From NCBI RefSeq assembly GCF_039555335.1, contig NC_092629.1:5751432-5815431 (forward strand): a stretch of DNA of 64,000 nucleotides. The letters run 5' to 3'. The translations under genes and the position numbers were made by a program. The notes beneath the pieces were generated by a model, which worked only from the letters and a program-made list of their open reading frames with translations, ran no database searches and was not told where the DNA came from. Of this stretch, positions 54,484 through 64,000 are shown one piece after another (within the stretch, counting starts at the first letter, position 1; each line of letters begins with the position of its first letter). The stretch is from Amphiura filiformis. Its lineage: Eukaryota; Echinodermata; Ophiuroidea; Amphilepidida; Amphiuridae.

Positions 54484-55397
54484 CAGGGTGAGTAAAAAAA
54501 AGTGCAATAGAGCAAAGAATCGATATTTATGTAAGAACCAAGTTAAACTTTCCCATTGTTGAAAGTTTCTATAAATGCCATACTCAATAGTCACCTTCTG
54601 TGAAAAAATTAAGTGACTCACTATTACCGTTTAATTTATATGAATCTTTTTACTGCGATACCCAATTTCATTATTTGTCCACAAGGTACCATGTATTTTG
54701 AATGAGAGCACACAATGCACGATAAAGGCACCAGCTCTGAAACTGACTTTAACTTAAATAAGGTTGATTTTTGCGTTATTTTAATTTCTTTTTTCTGTTC
54801 AAACAAACTTTCTAACATTACTTTAAGTCCTTCATACCTCCCTCGACTCCAACTTCAGTTTTTTTAATCCCAATATGTTCAACTTACTAGATATTTTGTA
54901 ATTCACTATACTTCAATTTGCGCGCATTTTATTTTGACATTATTGAAAAACCCGCCTACAAATTTATGTTTTTGATAGAGAATAAACATCTTTAAAATAA
55001 AGGGGAAATGAAAATAACAACAAATATTGTTTCTTCTCCTTAAACAAAACCAAAGGCAATAACACTTTGGGTGCTCTTTTTTTATTTCAATGCCAATGAG
55101 GTTAAAAAAAATGGCAGTTGTTCCAAATCTACCTTACACAGAGTGGGCTGACATTCAAATTTTAGATGTCTCTTGGACAAACATTAAAATGATATCGACT
55201 CGTAGCTGCTCGTACTAAAGTCTGCACAAAAAATGTGTCATAAAAACAAAACGATAAATGCTAATTCCTTGATTTTTACACACAAGATCACTAATGGATA
55301 TGTAATTTATAAAATGTTTAAAAACCTAAAACTGTCAGATTGGTTCTTAAATAAAAATGGATTCTTTTCTCTATTGCACTTTTTTTGACTCACCCTG
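54484..55397 (+). mobile_element. Mariner-like non-autonomous element, copy 2
   Basis: Same TIRs and TA flanks (54482-54483, 55398-55399) as 36303-37190, same orientation, 914 bp. It differs by many point changes and by a 46-nt block (55187-55232) absent from copy 1. Confidence 0.85.
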
Positions 55398-56470
55398 TAT
55401 ATAGCTCATTTTCCAAACTCATTTCTCCATCAAGGCATACAATTACATATACCTATGAGAAGTATCTAGAATTTGTTAACAGAAATGCTGGCAATAGTGA
55501 TCCAGAACAGCTAGAAGCTGAACTTAATTTCAAATAATGTTATTGTTTTGTACTTATGGATGCAAAAACTAATCTCAATTTTACCAATGATATCTAAGGG
55601 ATATGAGAAATTACTTTATTTATGAGATAATTTGAAAGAAATTTCATGACTTCATTTATAGATTTTAAAGACATATCATATCATTATTAAGTTCATCTTG
55701 ATTAAATGAAGAAACACCACTTGTAATTCTTTTGTATCCGTTCTTTGAATGTTTAATGCACGACAAGCATATCTACGCGGTTCAAACTTGATATGCGCAA
55801 ACATGGCAAAAGTGGCCCAACACGTTTTATGGACGATTTAATTAATCGCATGTAACTTTTTAACCCAAGCTAGTAAATACACCAGCTAAACGTCTTCTTC
55901 TAGCCAGGATATTACTGATCATATTGCATATAACATTTGTGCCATAACTATTTTAGTTCGTCCCTGAGAAGTCAAAATGCAATTGTATAAATTTTATTGT
56001 TACACCCTGTATGCCTACAGTTTATTTATTTCCAATAGATGATTTGGATGATACTTGTTAAAGGGGTATGCGTGTGCATTGTCGCACGTGTTTATCACTA
56101 CGGAAAGCGAAAATGCCGACATGCTATGTATTTATACAGTATTCTATGGGAAAAATTTCATCGCTAGCGGCACTGAATTTTGCCGACATATCGTTATAAC
56201 AGCAACTCTTGCCGTCAAGTGATGATGTCGCCCCAGATGTTTGGTCATGACTTCCGATGAATTGTCATCGGTATAGTTTAGTTAGCCGCCACTTTAATAA
56301 AGCAGCATTTTCTGAAGGTGTCAAGGGGTGCAAGGAAGGGATAAAATTTGACAAAAATTATCAAATACTGTTAAAAATGGTTTTCAAAGGGCCTAAAATC
56401 ATCATGGGTTGAAGGGGCATGATCAGGATGGTATAATGTAATCAGGTATTATAATATATTTACGAAGCAA
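55398..56470. other. Intergenic DNA
   Basis: Apart from the possible transposase tail near 55440-55540 and a lone 'ttgttacaccctgtatg' end (about 55998), nothing recognised. Confidence 0.45.
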
Positions 56471-56484
56471 AAAATAATTGTCTC

Positions 56485-56625
56485 CTTTTTACAACTGTCC
56501 CTTTACATTTTTACAATGGTTCCCATTTTACAGTTGTCTTCATTTTACAATAGTCTCCATTTTACAATTGTCTCCATTTTACAATAGTCTCCTTTCTACA
56601 ATTGTCTTCTTTTACAAATCGTCAC
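56485..56625 (+). repeat. 17-bp minisatellite (ttttacaatwgtctcca)n
   Basis: About eight imperfect copies of 'ttttacaattgtctcca'. The repetitive frame across it (FYNCP/FYSC pattern) is an artefact. Confidence 0.8.
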
Positions 56626-58056
56626 AAAGTGTGATCGGCGACCTGAAAAATAAAAATAAAATAAACATAGTTTTCTTATTATCGATATCCCTTAAGACCT
56701 TCATTTACAAACCGATTACAACCAAAGAGAACCTTTGAATTGCCTCGTGCGTACTACATGGTACTACAAATAATTATTGTAACGAATCTTTGCGTCTTTA
56801 AGCTTATGCATTATAAAGTTTGCACGCGTAGCCATGTTAGCGACTAGCGCGAGTTATGATTTCACACCATGACGTCAATAATCAATATTATTGGGATCAG
56901 ATCGCGGGCAGAGTGCCAGTACCTTTCGAAGTAACTTTTAGAGGTTGATAAATTAGAGAATTATGAAAATATATTTGAAAACTATCAATTTAAAGTTTAT
57001 TCCATGTGCTAAAATTCAATAATTAAGAAAATTAATTGTTAAAGTAATGTCGTATTTACCTCATTATTTCCGGTTTAAATTATTTTAAAAAAAATACCCG
57101 TCTGGACAGTTAACATTAATATCATTTTATAATTTTCGGCAAAGAATAACGAAATATAAAAAATTGACAGAACTCGTATATTTTGGTTTTAATTGATAAT
57201 TTGTTTGTTTGTATCTGTATCATTGGTAAATATGTTTATTGACATCTATAATTACCTCAATTATTTTCCACGTTTTTCAACATCTCTAGTATCTGATTGG
57301 TTGAGGATACATGAAAGAAACAACAAAAACAAGAAAATTGATATGAGAATGAAACGAATTCATCAAAATTCGTTGTAGTTGTCCTTTACAGAGTAACCCC
57401 AAATAACTGAACATGTAAATCGCCCCTTTGTATTATACATGTATTTACTGTAGAGGGCATCGATTTGCGGAACCCGTCAGGCGATTTTCGATTTTCACCC
57501 GGCCATTTCAAACTTTAGAGGCTTCTATCTCAATTTAAGATACAGCCGCCGCTGTTTGGTTTTATAGAAAAGTATGTCATTATTAACTAAATTAATAGGT
57601 CATACATGTAGAGGACGCTATCTATTTAAAGCCTGTATGGTAGGAAAGACTTTAGTAAAAGTAAAAGTCCATTTACTAAATGCAAAAATCATAAATGAGA
57701 TGATTAGCATCAACAAATGTGTAATTCATTAATAAGTGAATGGTCATAATGAAATTAATGTTTTAATAAAAAATAATCAGCGCCCTAAATTTCAAGAAAA
57801 AAAAAAATTTTCGAATAAATCGATAAAGCAGTAGATTAGTATGTTAAGTGAAGAAAAAATAGCATCATAAATAACGTACAAATATACTATTATCATAACC
57901 CAAGACTAAAGTTGAAAATTAAATAGAGTTTTGCTTTTCAAATTAAATAATGTTACAACCAGCGATGGCGCATTTCTGGGCTTCGTTAAGACTTACGATC
58001 GATCTTACGATATCTTAAATGGGGGACTACGTGTGATAAATCATTCATAAGATCGA
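56626..58056. other. Intergenic DNA 3' of gene 2
   Basis: AT-rich; no exon, RNA gene or element ends recognised. The 3' UTR of gene 2 should begin here reading leftward from 58056, but a polyadenylation site could not be fixed. Confidence 0.45.
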
Positions 58057-58421
58057 TTATAAGCCTTTGTAAAAACTGAGCACATAGCGTACCCAGCACC
58101 TAACCTGTTCCCTTCTGCGTTCCAGACCATATGGATCAACAGACCGTTCCAGGTCATTTAAGTCAACTGTGCGTTCCTTGACATACGGGTCAACTTCAAA
58201 GTAAGGTGGAGGTGATCCAAGAGAAGATTCCACAATACTACTGGCTGAAACAGGAGGTCTTGATGGCATTCGGGCCGAAACAGGATGTGCTGGTAGCGGA
58301 GTTCTGCGTTGACTCCGGCGAGAAAATGCTACACACCCAATTAAACCAAGAACACCTAAGAGAAGCAACAATCCAAACCCACCTCCAAGTCCAACAATCA
58401 ACGACCGTGATACTTGAACTC
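58057..58421 (-). CDS. Gene 2 exon: transmembrane segment and cytoplasmic tail
   Basis: Acceptor TTTTACTGTTCAG (just above 58421), phase 1 start, open to a stop at 58057-58059. It encodes (G)VQVSRS, then the helix 'LIVGLGGGFGLLLLLGVLGL' and 'IGCVAF', the basic stop-transfer 'SRRSQRR', then a tail with 'SPPPYFEVDPY' and 'NDLERSVDPYGLERRR'. PPPY is a WW-domain (Nedd4-type) ligand motif and several Tyr could be phosphorylated. A weak internal donor (CAG|GTTAGG near 58106) means the last 16 codons may be spliced differently. The layout parallels the gene 1 TM exon, but the tails share no obvious sequence. Confidence 0.78.
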
Positions 58422-61400
58422 CTGAACAGTAAAAATAAGTTACTTCATTAGTATCCAGACGTATCAGAGTTTAAGGAGTAAAAACATTAGGTTAGGTCTT
58501 TCACGGTAGATACCGTCCATATTTTTCCCAGCCATCGTGATTTGTCCTTAAGTAAGGCAATATCGATAAATGGGTGTACAGGGATTCCTATATATTACTG
58601 GGAAGGAAATATACTCGCCGTGGAGGAGGTGTAGGAACATTTCACTGTGGAGTCCGACCTATATGCTTAATATACATAGGCCTATCATATGTATGAAAAT
58701 TGAACCCAATTGAGCGTCTATTGAGCATGTAAACTCCAGCATGTATGAATACCCAGCATGTATGATACAATTCATTTTTCTAGTATTCTCAAAATGGATG
58801 GACTTGGGTGGGTTTTGTATTCAGGTATTCATATATAAAGTTTGCATAAAAAGTAACTCAGCTGTTATAAATACGCCTATAGATTCAGAACTAATAATTG
58901 TTTTCCCAATATTTCAACATAAAAAGAAGGATGATTTATTAAAGTGTGTGAAAATATTGGATCCAAAACATAATAATGATAAAATTGGATGCTTTACGCC
59001 CAATATTTATTGGTCTCGCTATGATTTTTAAAATATTGGACTCGACTATGTCTTGTCCAATATTTTTAAAACTCATAGCTCGACCAATAAATATATGCTC
59101 AATCAATCCAATTTTATATCAATATTGACAATACAGCAGTGTTTTGAAAGAAAAATACCCCAATTTAAAAGTTGCAGTTATTTGTATTGATTTGAAGTAA
59201 GCGAGAAGATAATGGCGAGCCTTACGTGTTTACAGTGCTGGCATAATAACCATTGATCGCTGTAAACTGCAACTTTTAAATTCGGGTGTTTTTCTGTAAA
59301 AGCAATAGTGGGTTGTTAATATTGAACGACATTTGACGAATGGGGTATAAAAATGCGTGTAAATAAACCATCCAATTATTAGTTCTGAATCTATAGGCGT
59401 ATTTATAACAGCTGAGTTACTTTTTGTGCATACTTTATAACGTATACTGTGCAATGATTGAAATGTACCCGTCATTCTGGGTATTCAATGAGCTCTACTG
59501 CTGCCACTTGCCTTTCCATTCCGAGATCCCACAAGTTGGCCGGTGACAGAGCATTTTGTATCATTGCCCCTGTTTTATGGAATGACTTGCCTTCCCACAT
59601 TCGTGACTCTGCCAATGTCCTACCCGTCAAAAAGAACCTGAAAACTCACCTATTCACCTAATGTTTCCTCCTCTTGCATTTTTCCTTTTCCATAGCGCTT
59701 TGTTTCTTCATTTAAAAGTACTCTCTAAGTCAGTGTATTATTATTATTATTATGGTTTTTTTTTGACGAGTGAATATCATGCATAACCTACCTCCACTGC
59801 CATCACCGTCAGCTTCATCATCCATATCGACACCACCATCATCATCAGTGATGATGATAGTCACCACACTTGGATACTCAATACGGTTGTTAGCCTCTGG
59901 AGTGGCATCACCCAGTACGACTTGAAAAGCTTCAGATGGCTCACCAACTTCATCATCTTCTATTTGTACCAGGACATCAACTCGTGTTTGACCATTCGAA
60001 AAGGTTATTTCTGTGTTGACGTCAGTGTAGTCAACTCCGTTACCATCTGCAGGATATTCGGCACCTGCAGAACCTGGATTAATTTCACGACTTGACACTC
60101 CTAGAAAACAACAGCATCCAATTGTTTTTAAACGCAACAAAAGCCTCATAAGACATTCAACGAATTCCTTTTCCACCTTCCAAGGCCTCAGATAGCGACC
60201 CTTTTTGGGACATGAGAGCACCTGACATATCGAAATGCATTACGAAAACGATGAATGTCCCTCTTATATCAAATATATTTTGGCGATATAATACACATTT
60301 TATGGCAAATGATTATAAATTGAAATTTTAAAAATTTTCAAGTCCTCGAAGTAAATTGTATAAATCTAATGATATGTACTTTAAATGTAGCTGGGATGAA
60401 AAGCCGACGATCAAATGTAACTTTTAACCTATAATATTCAGGATATAGAAGATATTGAAGACATCGTCGACCCACCGCAGGGTTAAGGCCTCTCCAAGGT
60501 GACGCCACTTTGACTTCTTCCACGTCTTTCTCATCCAGGTTACATCTATTTTTTTGTAATTTCATCTCCCCCATCTAACTTTCTCTCTTCCTGGGAGCCT
60601 AATGCAAAATCTAAGTATCCATTCTGTAACCAGTTTGGTCTATCGTCCATCTGATGTTCTAGCTAAGCATTAAAACAAATGTATCTGCTTATAAAAGACA
60701 CCGTATTTTGTAACACATATTGTTGTGGCAGTTTTGTAACGTGTACTTACTGGCACTGGTACTTGCATATGGTAGGTGAAATCCATAAGCAGATCGATAC
60801 ACTGTTAGACGTACCGTTCCTACTGATTCAGGAACTATTATACTGTCTGTGGTAGCCGATGTACCAGGTGGAGGCCCAAGTGTCACAGCATCTGTGTGCA
60901 TACAATATTCAAATCATTATAGTTTTAAAACTAAGATGGAACGTGGGAACACTGGCATAGTGGATAAGCTATCAAAGTCAGGTAGTATTATTTTCTATAT
61001 ATATTTTAAATAAATTTCTAGGTTACAGGGGAGAGTCAATGGCCAGTATTTCATGTGCATATGTCATTTCGTCGGTCGCATCACATACTGATCTATTCGA
61101 CGCAACACGTTGTTCGAGAAAATCGCGATTGGAAATTCTATTGTTGGATTTGGCTTCATACTTACTTATTTTTTAACAGATTTCCTCTACAGTGTATTCA
61201 TGTAAAGAAGAGGCTTGGAAGTTTCATTTTGGCGAAATAAACATGTGTCTGTAATTCAAGTTGCTTAATATGGCGTTAAACTTATGCTATGTATGTGAAA
61301 CGATTATTACTCCGTCGCTATATTATGCTACAGTCTTGCTATGTTTATCTTTATACGTATACATCTTTATGTGATGTTTTATGTATTAGTTACGAACGTA

Positions 61401-64000
61401 AAAGCTCTGAACAATTCTGTATGTGATGCGTCGTTCAACGCATAGATCTGTATGTGATATAGGTGATAGGGAATGGGTAAATTTTGCTAACGTTATTTTA
61501 GCGCTGTGTGTGAAATATATTATTAAAAACAAAACAAAAAACAACAAAAACAAAACAAACAAACAGCAAACAGACCAAAATCTAAGTTTTATATCTCATT
61601 AATTAGAACGAATTACGGCCTTTAAGTTGGTGAATTTGAAGAGCTCCAAAACATATTGTTGAACACCAATTTTCTCAAAAAATTCATCTCTAAAATAACT
61701 GTTTGTGATGCAACCGACGATTTTACTAAAGAAATATCCACACTTACTATCGTCATCTAATATTGTGACAGTTGCTACCGATTGTCCAAGATCTGTACCA
61801 CCATTGCCTGCTGCCAGGAACACGAAGAAATCTTCAGACCCTTCAATGTCTTTGTCGTCATAGAGTTTAATTATAAAGGGTACAGAGTTGACACCAGGTC
61901 CAAAATTAACAGGTCTTCCTGACATAGGCTCGTAATCGGCTAAAGATGTAGCAGCCCCGTTACTGGTAGAGATATCTAAGAGATTGAATTAAAAGATGGT
62001 CAAGATAGGTCAAGAAGTACTAAGATGTTTTAACATCCTTAAAGACTCTGATCTGTAAACCGACACAAACGAAAGTTACTTCATACTTTGAACGGGTTAA
62101 CTTGAAGCCAATGGTTGTTGTAGTTTCCTCATACTGAACAGCATTTAACTTCAAACCGCCCATTCATATTAAACGGAAAGTCGAAGTTGACATTATCGGA
62201 TATTTTCACGTCCCCATTAACAAGATAACTTGCAGATATGTGAAGTCAATTGTTTGCTTTGTGTGCAATGAATATAAGCTAGGATTTATATGGGCAACAT
62301 CATTCAATATAAATAGTCACTGATAAAACGTAACTCAATTTATGGCCAAGTATTTGAAACCTTCGAAAATCATGCTTCAAATGACAGATTAATGTAGATA
62401 ACAATTTATTATCCAATGCTTTATAAGACGGGGTTCTCTTAGTTACGAACAAAACTACATCACACCTAAGTATAGACCCCGAATCCCACACTTAAAGATA
62501 TCTTGCAGCTTGTGGCAAAGAACGGCAGTTGTTTACATTTTAAGGGCGTGTACAGCGTAATCACGGAAGGGGAAGTGGTGACCAAAAACTACCTTTCTGC
62601 ACTATCACCATGCCTAATAGCAAAGAATTGCCATGTTTGAGTGAACACGATAATTTCACTTGATGTATTGATTGACAGATAATAATCGAAGTCGTTACTC
62701 ACCGAATATGACTGCTATTCTAAAATGTAGCTGTTGCCAACCAAATTCCCTAAACTCAGACAATAAGTATTGCAGTCACTAATTTTTGGTTTGAATCTGT
62801 TTCAGTTGTAATTTTTGGTGGTCATACGGCAGAATGCGAGTATGAGTTTCGACGACAACAATGATATTTACGTTAAATCTGACTGAAAATGTTGAGTACT
62901 CGTCCTCAAGGTAAGGGACTACAATCATTTGCGTCTGTTCCAAAGTCTTCCGTACCTAAAGGGAAACCACTCCTTACCCTAGTAACTTTTGTTAAGTCAT
63001 TTTTCTGTACTTACATGCTACGTCACTTTTTGTTGCTGGCCCAGTTCTTTCCACAGTGCATGTCACAGTACCTACCGATTCCAGAACACGTTCGCTGGGA
63101 CAACTCAGTTGAAATCCACCTTATTTGATAAATTGGTGGAAGAATAGATTAGGTAAGCAACGACTTTTATTTCAACACGACAGATAATTTTGGCAGCTCC
63201 TATCAATGTAATTCTGTGAAGCAAGGTGTTGTCGTCAAAGATTAAGACCTGACTGATGAATTCAAGAGAAGGATTGAAATAAGGATGCCATGAATATATA
63301 AAGACGACGGGCAATATGTCAGGTTTTTGACGATCTCTTGATAAAACATAGTGAAAATCGCTTTGCTGTGTGCTTCTAACAGATGCCGAAATTTAGTCAT
63401 CGAGTACTTTTAGTGGACTAGACTTTATGATCTTTTGTTCAATGATAAACTCAAGAGAAAAAAAAACCCTCGTGCTTACCATCGTCGTCACGAATAAAGA
63501 CAATAGTTTCTCGTCTGTCCTGATCAATTGTTGCTGGGATGTCAACTTGACGTCGCACACGGCGGCTAGTTTCACTAATGCGTACAGTAAAACTCTCTAA
63601 ACTCATCTCTTCTAAGGTATCGTTATATATAACTACACATGCTCTTTGTTCGTCCTCGTTGAGACCAAATGTCACTGATATGACCCTGTCATCAAAGTCA
63701 CTCTTTGCAATTGCTGAGGAAGATTTGCCTGACACTGACGTGGGCTCGACAGTGAGTCCTATATATGAGAAACGTGTATCGTAATTTATTTTGTTATTTA
63801 TTCTTTTAATAATTACATGTAGTTTATTTCGTCCATATTTATTGACTTATTTAAATTATCCTTTTAAATTCTGTTTCATCCACATACTTACTGACTGTGT
63901 CAAACCTAGATAGAGAGCCAGTTCGATACACGACGGGACAAGCAAGACCTACATCTTCATTCACTGTTAGTTCGTTATCACGCATCCAAATTATGACTTC
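58057..64000 (-). CDS. Gene 2 (overall): Calx-beta single-pass membrane protein, 3' portion
   Basis: Reading right to left: three two-exon Calx-beta domains (63892->64000 with 63480-63758; 63015-63119 with 61748-61975; 60751-60891 with 59792-60100), an acidic linker, a transmembrane helix and a tail. All internal exons are phase 1-1 and join in frame with no defect. The gene runs out of the window on its 5' side. It differs from gene 1 in lacking EGF modules, in having few Cys in the Calx-beta domains and in keeping the canonical DDD ends. It is arranged tail to tail with gene 1, which suggests an old inverted duplication (inference). Confidence 0.8.
58833..59440. mobile_element. MITE (TIR ATAAAGTNTGCANAAAAAGTAACTC), copy 2, with nested hairpin element
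   Basis: 'gctgttataaatacgcctat' (58860) is mirrored by 'ataggcgtatttataacagc' (59393); same family as 53081-53573. A copy of the hairpin element (58951-59125) is inserted inside it. Lies in the gene 2 intron between the TM exon and exon 59792. Confidence 0.8.
58951..59125. mobile_element. Hairpin (foldback/MITE-like) element, copy 3
   Basis: Reverse-orientation relative of 3590-3795: 'acgcccaatatttattggtc' (58997) and 'gaccaataaatatatgctca' (59082) are the mirrored halves. Nested within the MITE above. Confidence 0.65.
59470..59756 (+). mobile_element. LINE 3'-end fragment with (ATT)n tail
   Basis: Translation 'LAGDRAFCIIAPVLWNDLPS' and 'KKNLKTHLFT' then stop matches the C-terminal end of CR1/L2 ORF2 (compare '[19 protein letters not shown]' at 15060). 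The 3' region ends with (ATT)n at 59736-59752, only 40 bp from the donor of gene 2 exon 59792-60100, in the opposite orientation to gene 2. Confidence 0.75.
59792..60100 (-). CDS. Gene 2 exon: Calx-beta C-terminal half (last domain) plus acidic linker
   Basis: 309 nt, acceptor TTGTTTTCTAG, donor TGGAG|GTAGGT, phase 1-1. It encodes 'GNGVDYTDVNTEITFSNGQ', 'VQIEDDEVGEPSEAFQVVLG' and 'VVTIIITDDDG', a fully canonical Calx-beta half with both acidic calcium sites. 'VDMDDEADGDGSGG' follows, a flexible acidic linker leading to the membrane exon. Confidence 0.88.
60751..60891 (-). CDS. Gene 2 exon: Calx-beta N-terminal half (last domain)
   Basis: 141 nt, acceptor TGTATGCACACAG, donor TGCCA|GTAAGT, phase 1-1. 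It encodes (N)AVTLGPPPGTSATTDS then 'IIVPESVGTVRLTVYRSAYG'; 'VPESVGTVRLTVYRS' is the standard Calx-beta opening strands. The Pro/Thr-rich start acts as an interdomain linker. Confidence 0.82.
60892..61747 (-). other. Gene 2 intron
   Basis: AT-rich; an A/C-rich 'aaaacaaaacaaac' tract at 61530-61562. Nothing else recognised. Confidence 0.5.
61748..61975 (-). CDS. Gene 2 exon: Calx-beta C-terminal half (middle domain)
   Basis: 228 nt, acceptor CAATCTCTTAG, donor CGATA|GTAAGT, phase 1-1. It encodes 'NGAATSLADYEPMSGRPVNF', 'FIIKLYDDKDIEGSEDFFVF' and 'SVATVTILDDD'. Canonical, with YDDKDIEGSED and LDDD acidic sites. Confidence 0.88.
61976..63014 (-). other. Gene 2 intron
   Basis: Unique AT-rich DNA without recognisable element ends or further exons. 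Confidence 0.5.
63015..63119 (-). CDS. Gene 2 exon: Calx-beta N-terminal half (middle domain)
   Basis: 105 nt, acceptor TATCAAATAAG (weak pyrimidine tract), donor AGCAT|GTAAGT, phase 1-1. It encodes (G)FQLSCPSERVLESVGTVT and 'CTVERTGPATKSDVA'. 'VLESVGTVTCTVERTG' is a textbook Calx-beta start. It joins in frame to 63480-63758 upstream and 61748-61975 downstream (junction codons GGT and TAT). Too short to stand out as an ORF; found by matching phase and domain pattern. Confidence 0.8.
63120..63479 (-). other. Gene 2 intron
   Basis: 360 bp between exons; nothing recognised. Confidence 0.6.
63480..63758 (-). CDS. Gene 2 exon: Calx-beta C-terminal half (first visible domain)
   Basis: 279 nt, acceptor TCTCATATATAG, donor CGATG|GTAAGC, phase 1-1. 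It encodes 'SDFDDRVISVTFGLNEDEQR', 'VVIYNDTLEEMSLESFTVRI' and 'ETIVFIRDDDG'. Calx-beta with an extended basic loop (SRRVRRQ) between the last strands and the canonical IRDDDG end. Confidence 0.85.
63892..64000 (-). CDS. Gene 2 exon: Calx-beta N-terminal half, runs off the window
   Basis: At least 109 nt, donor AGTCA|GTAAGT at its 3' end (phase 1), 5' end beyond 64000. It encodes 'EVIIWMRDNELTVNEDVGLA', 'CPVVYRTGSLSRFDTV'. 'LTVNEDVGLACPVVYRTG' is the Calx-beta opening. The residues before it look like the closing linker of a preceding module or the start of this exon. Confidence 0.78.

Noticed and set aside
54636..54818. Small frames within the mariner-like copies (also 36650-36886)
   Set aside because: Not conserved between the two copies of the element and without transposase motifs.
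56478..56738. 86-aa repetitive frame
   Set aside because: It is a translation of a 17-bp minisatellite.

Overview
This is animal (eukaryotic) genomic DNA: AT-rich, with short exons bounded by AG/GT splice sites, long introns and very dense transposon debris. The repeat types (tRNA-derived SINEs, CR1/L2-like LINEs, Penelope-like elements, many short inverted-repeat elements, repeats full of TGACCT motifs) and the Calx-beta membrane-protein genes suggest a marine invertebrate deuterostome. An echinoderm or hemichordate is my guess; the species cannot be fixed from the sequence alone.

Two related genes lie tail to tail. Gene 1 (+ strand, 5' part outside the window) has 17 recognisable exons from 5966 to 40456. 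They encode one half plus six two-exon Calx-beta domains, one complete and one incomplete EGF module, one transmembrane segment and a short proline-rich cytoplasmic tail. Gene 2 (- strand, entering at 64000 and ending near 58057) encodes three two-exon Calx-beta domains, a transmembrane segment and a tail with a PPPY motif. Every Calx-beta exon starts and ends in phase 1, so each exon or domain is a symmetric cassette that can be duplicated or skipped without breaking the frame. Gene 1 shows this happening. Exons 17937-24203 are a tandem triplication of one two-exon domain with its introns. Another exon was partly copied in a 1.75-kb tandem duplication (8190-11686). One exon (7332-7456) has lost its frame.

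Region by region: 1-4830 is a repeat field of roughly 1-kb units with two hairpin elements and a SINE. 5152-5830 is a palindromic element. 5966-8382 holds gene 1 exons, with a tandem SINE pair. 8190-16400 is an internal duplication joined to a very large inverted repeat that a LINE has entered. 17937-30697 holds most gene 1 exons, interrupted by a Penelope-like element (21430-22460). 30698-39923 is one long intron full of mobile elements, hammerhead-like motifs and an orphan antisense coding segment. 39924-40456 is the gene 1 C-terminus. 40457-58056 is intergenic: inverted-repeat elements, LINE pieces, a second Penelope-like element and a mariner-like family. 58057-64000 is gene 2.

Both proteins should be single-pass surface proteins with calcium-binding/adhesive Calx-beta ectodomains. 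Their ligand and role cannot be read from the sequence. No functional tRNA, rRNA, CRISPR array or intact transposase gene is seen.
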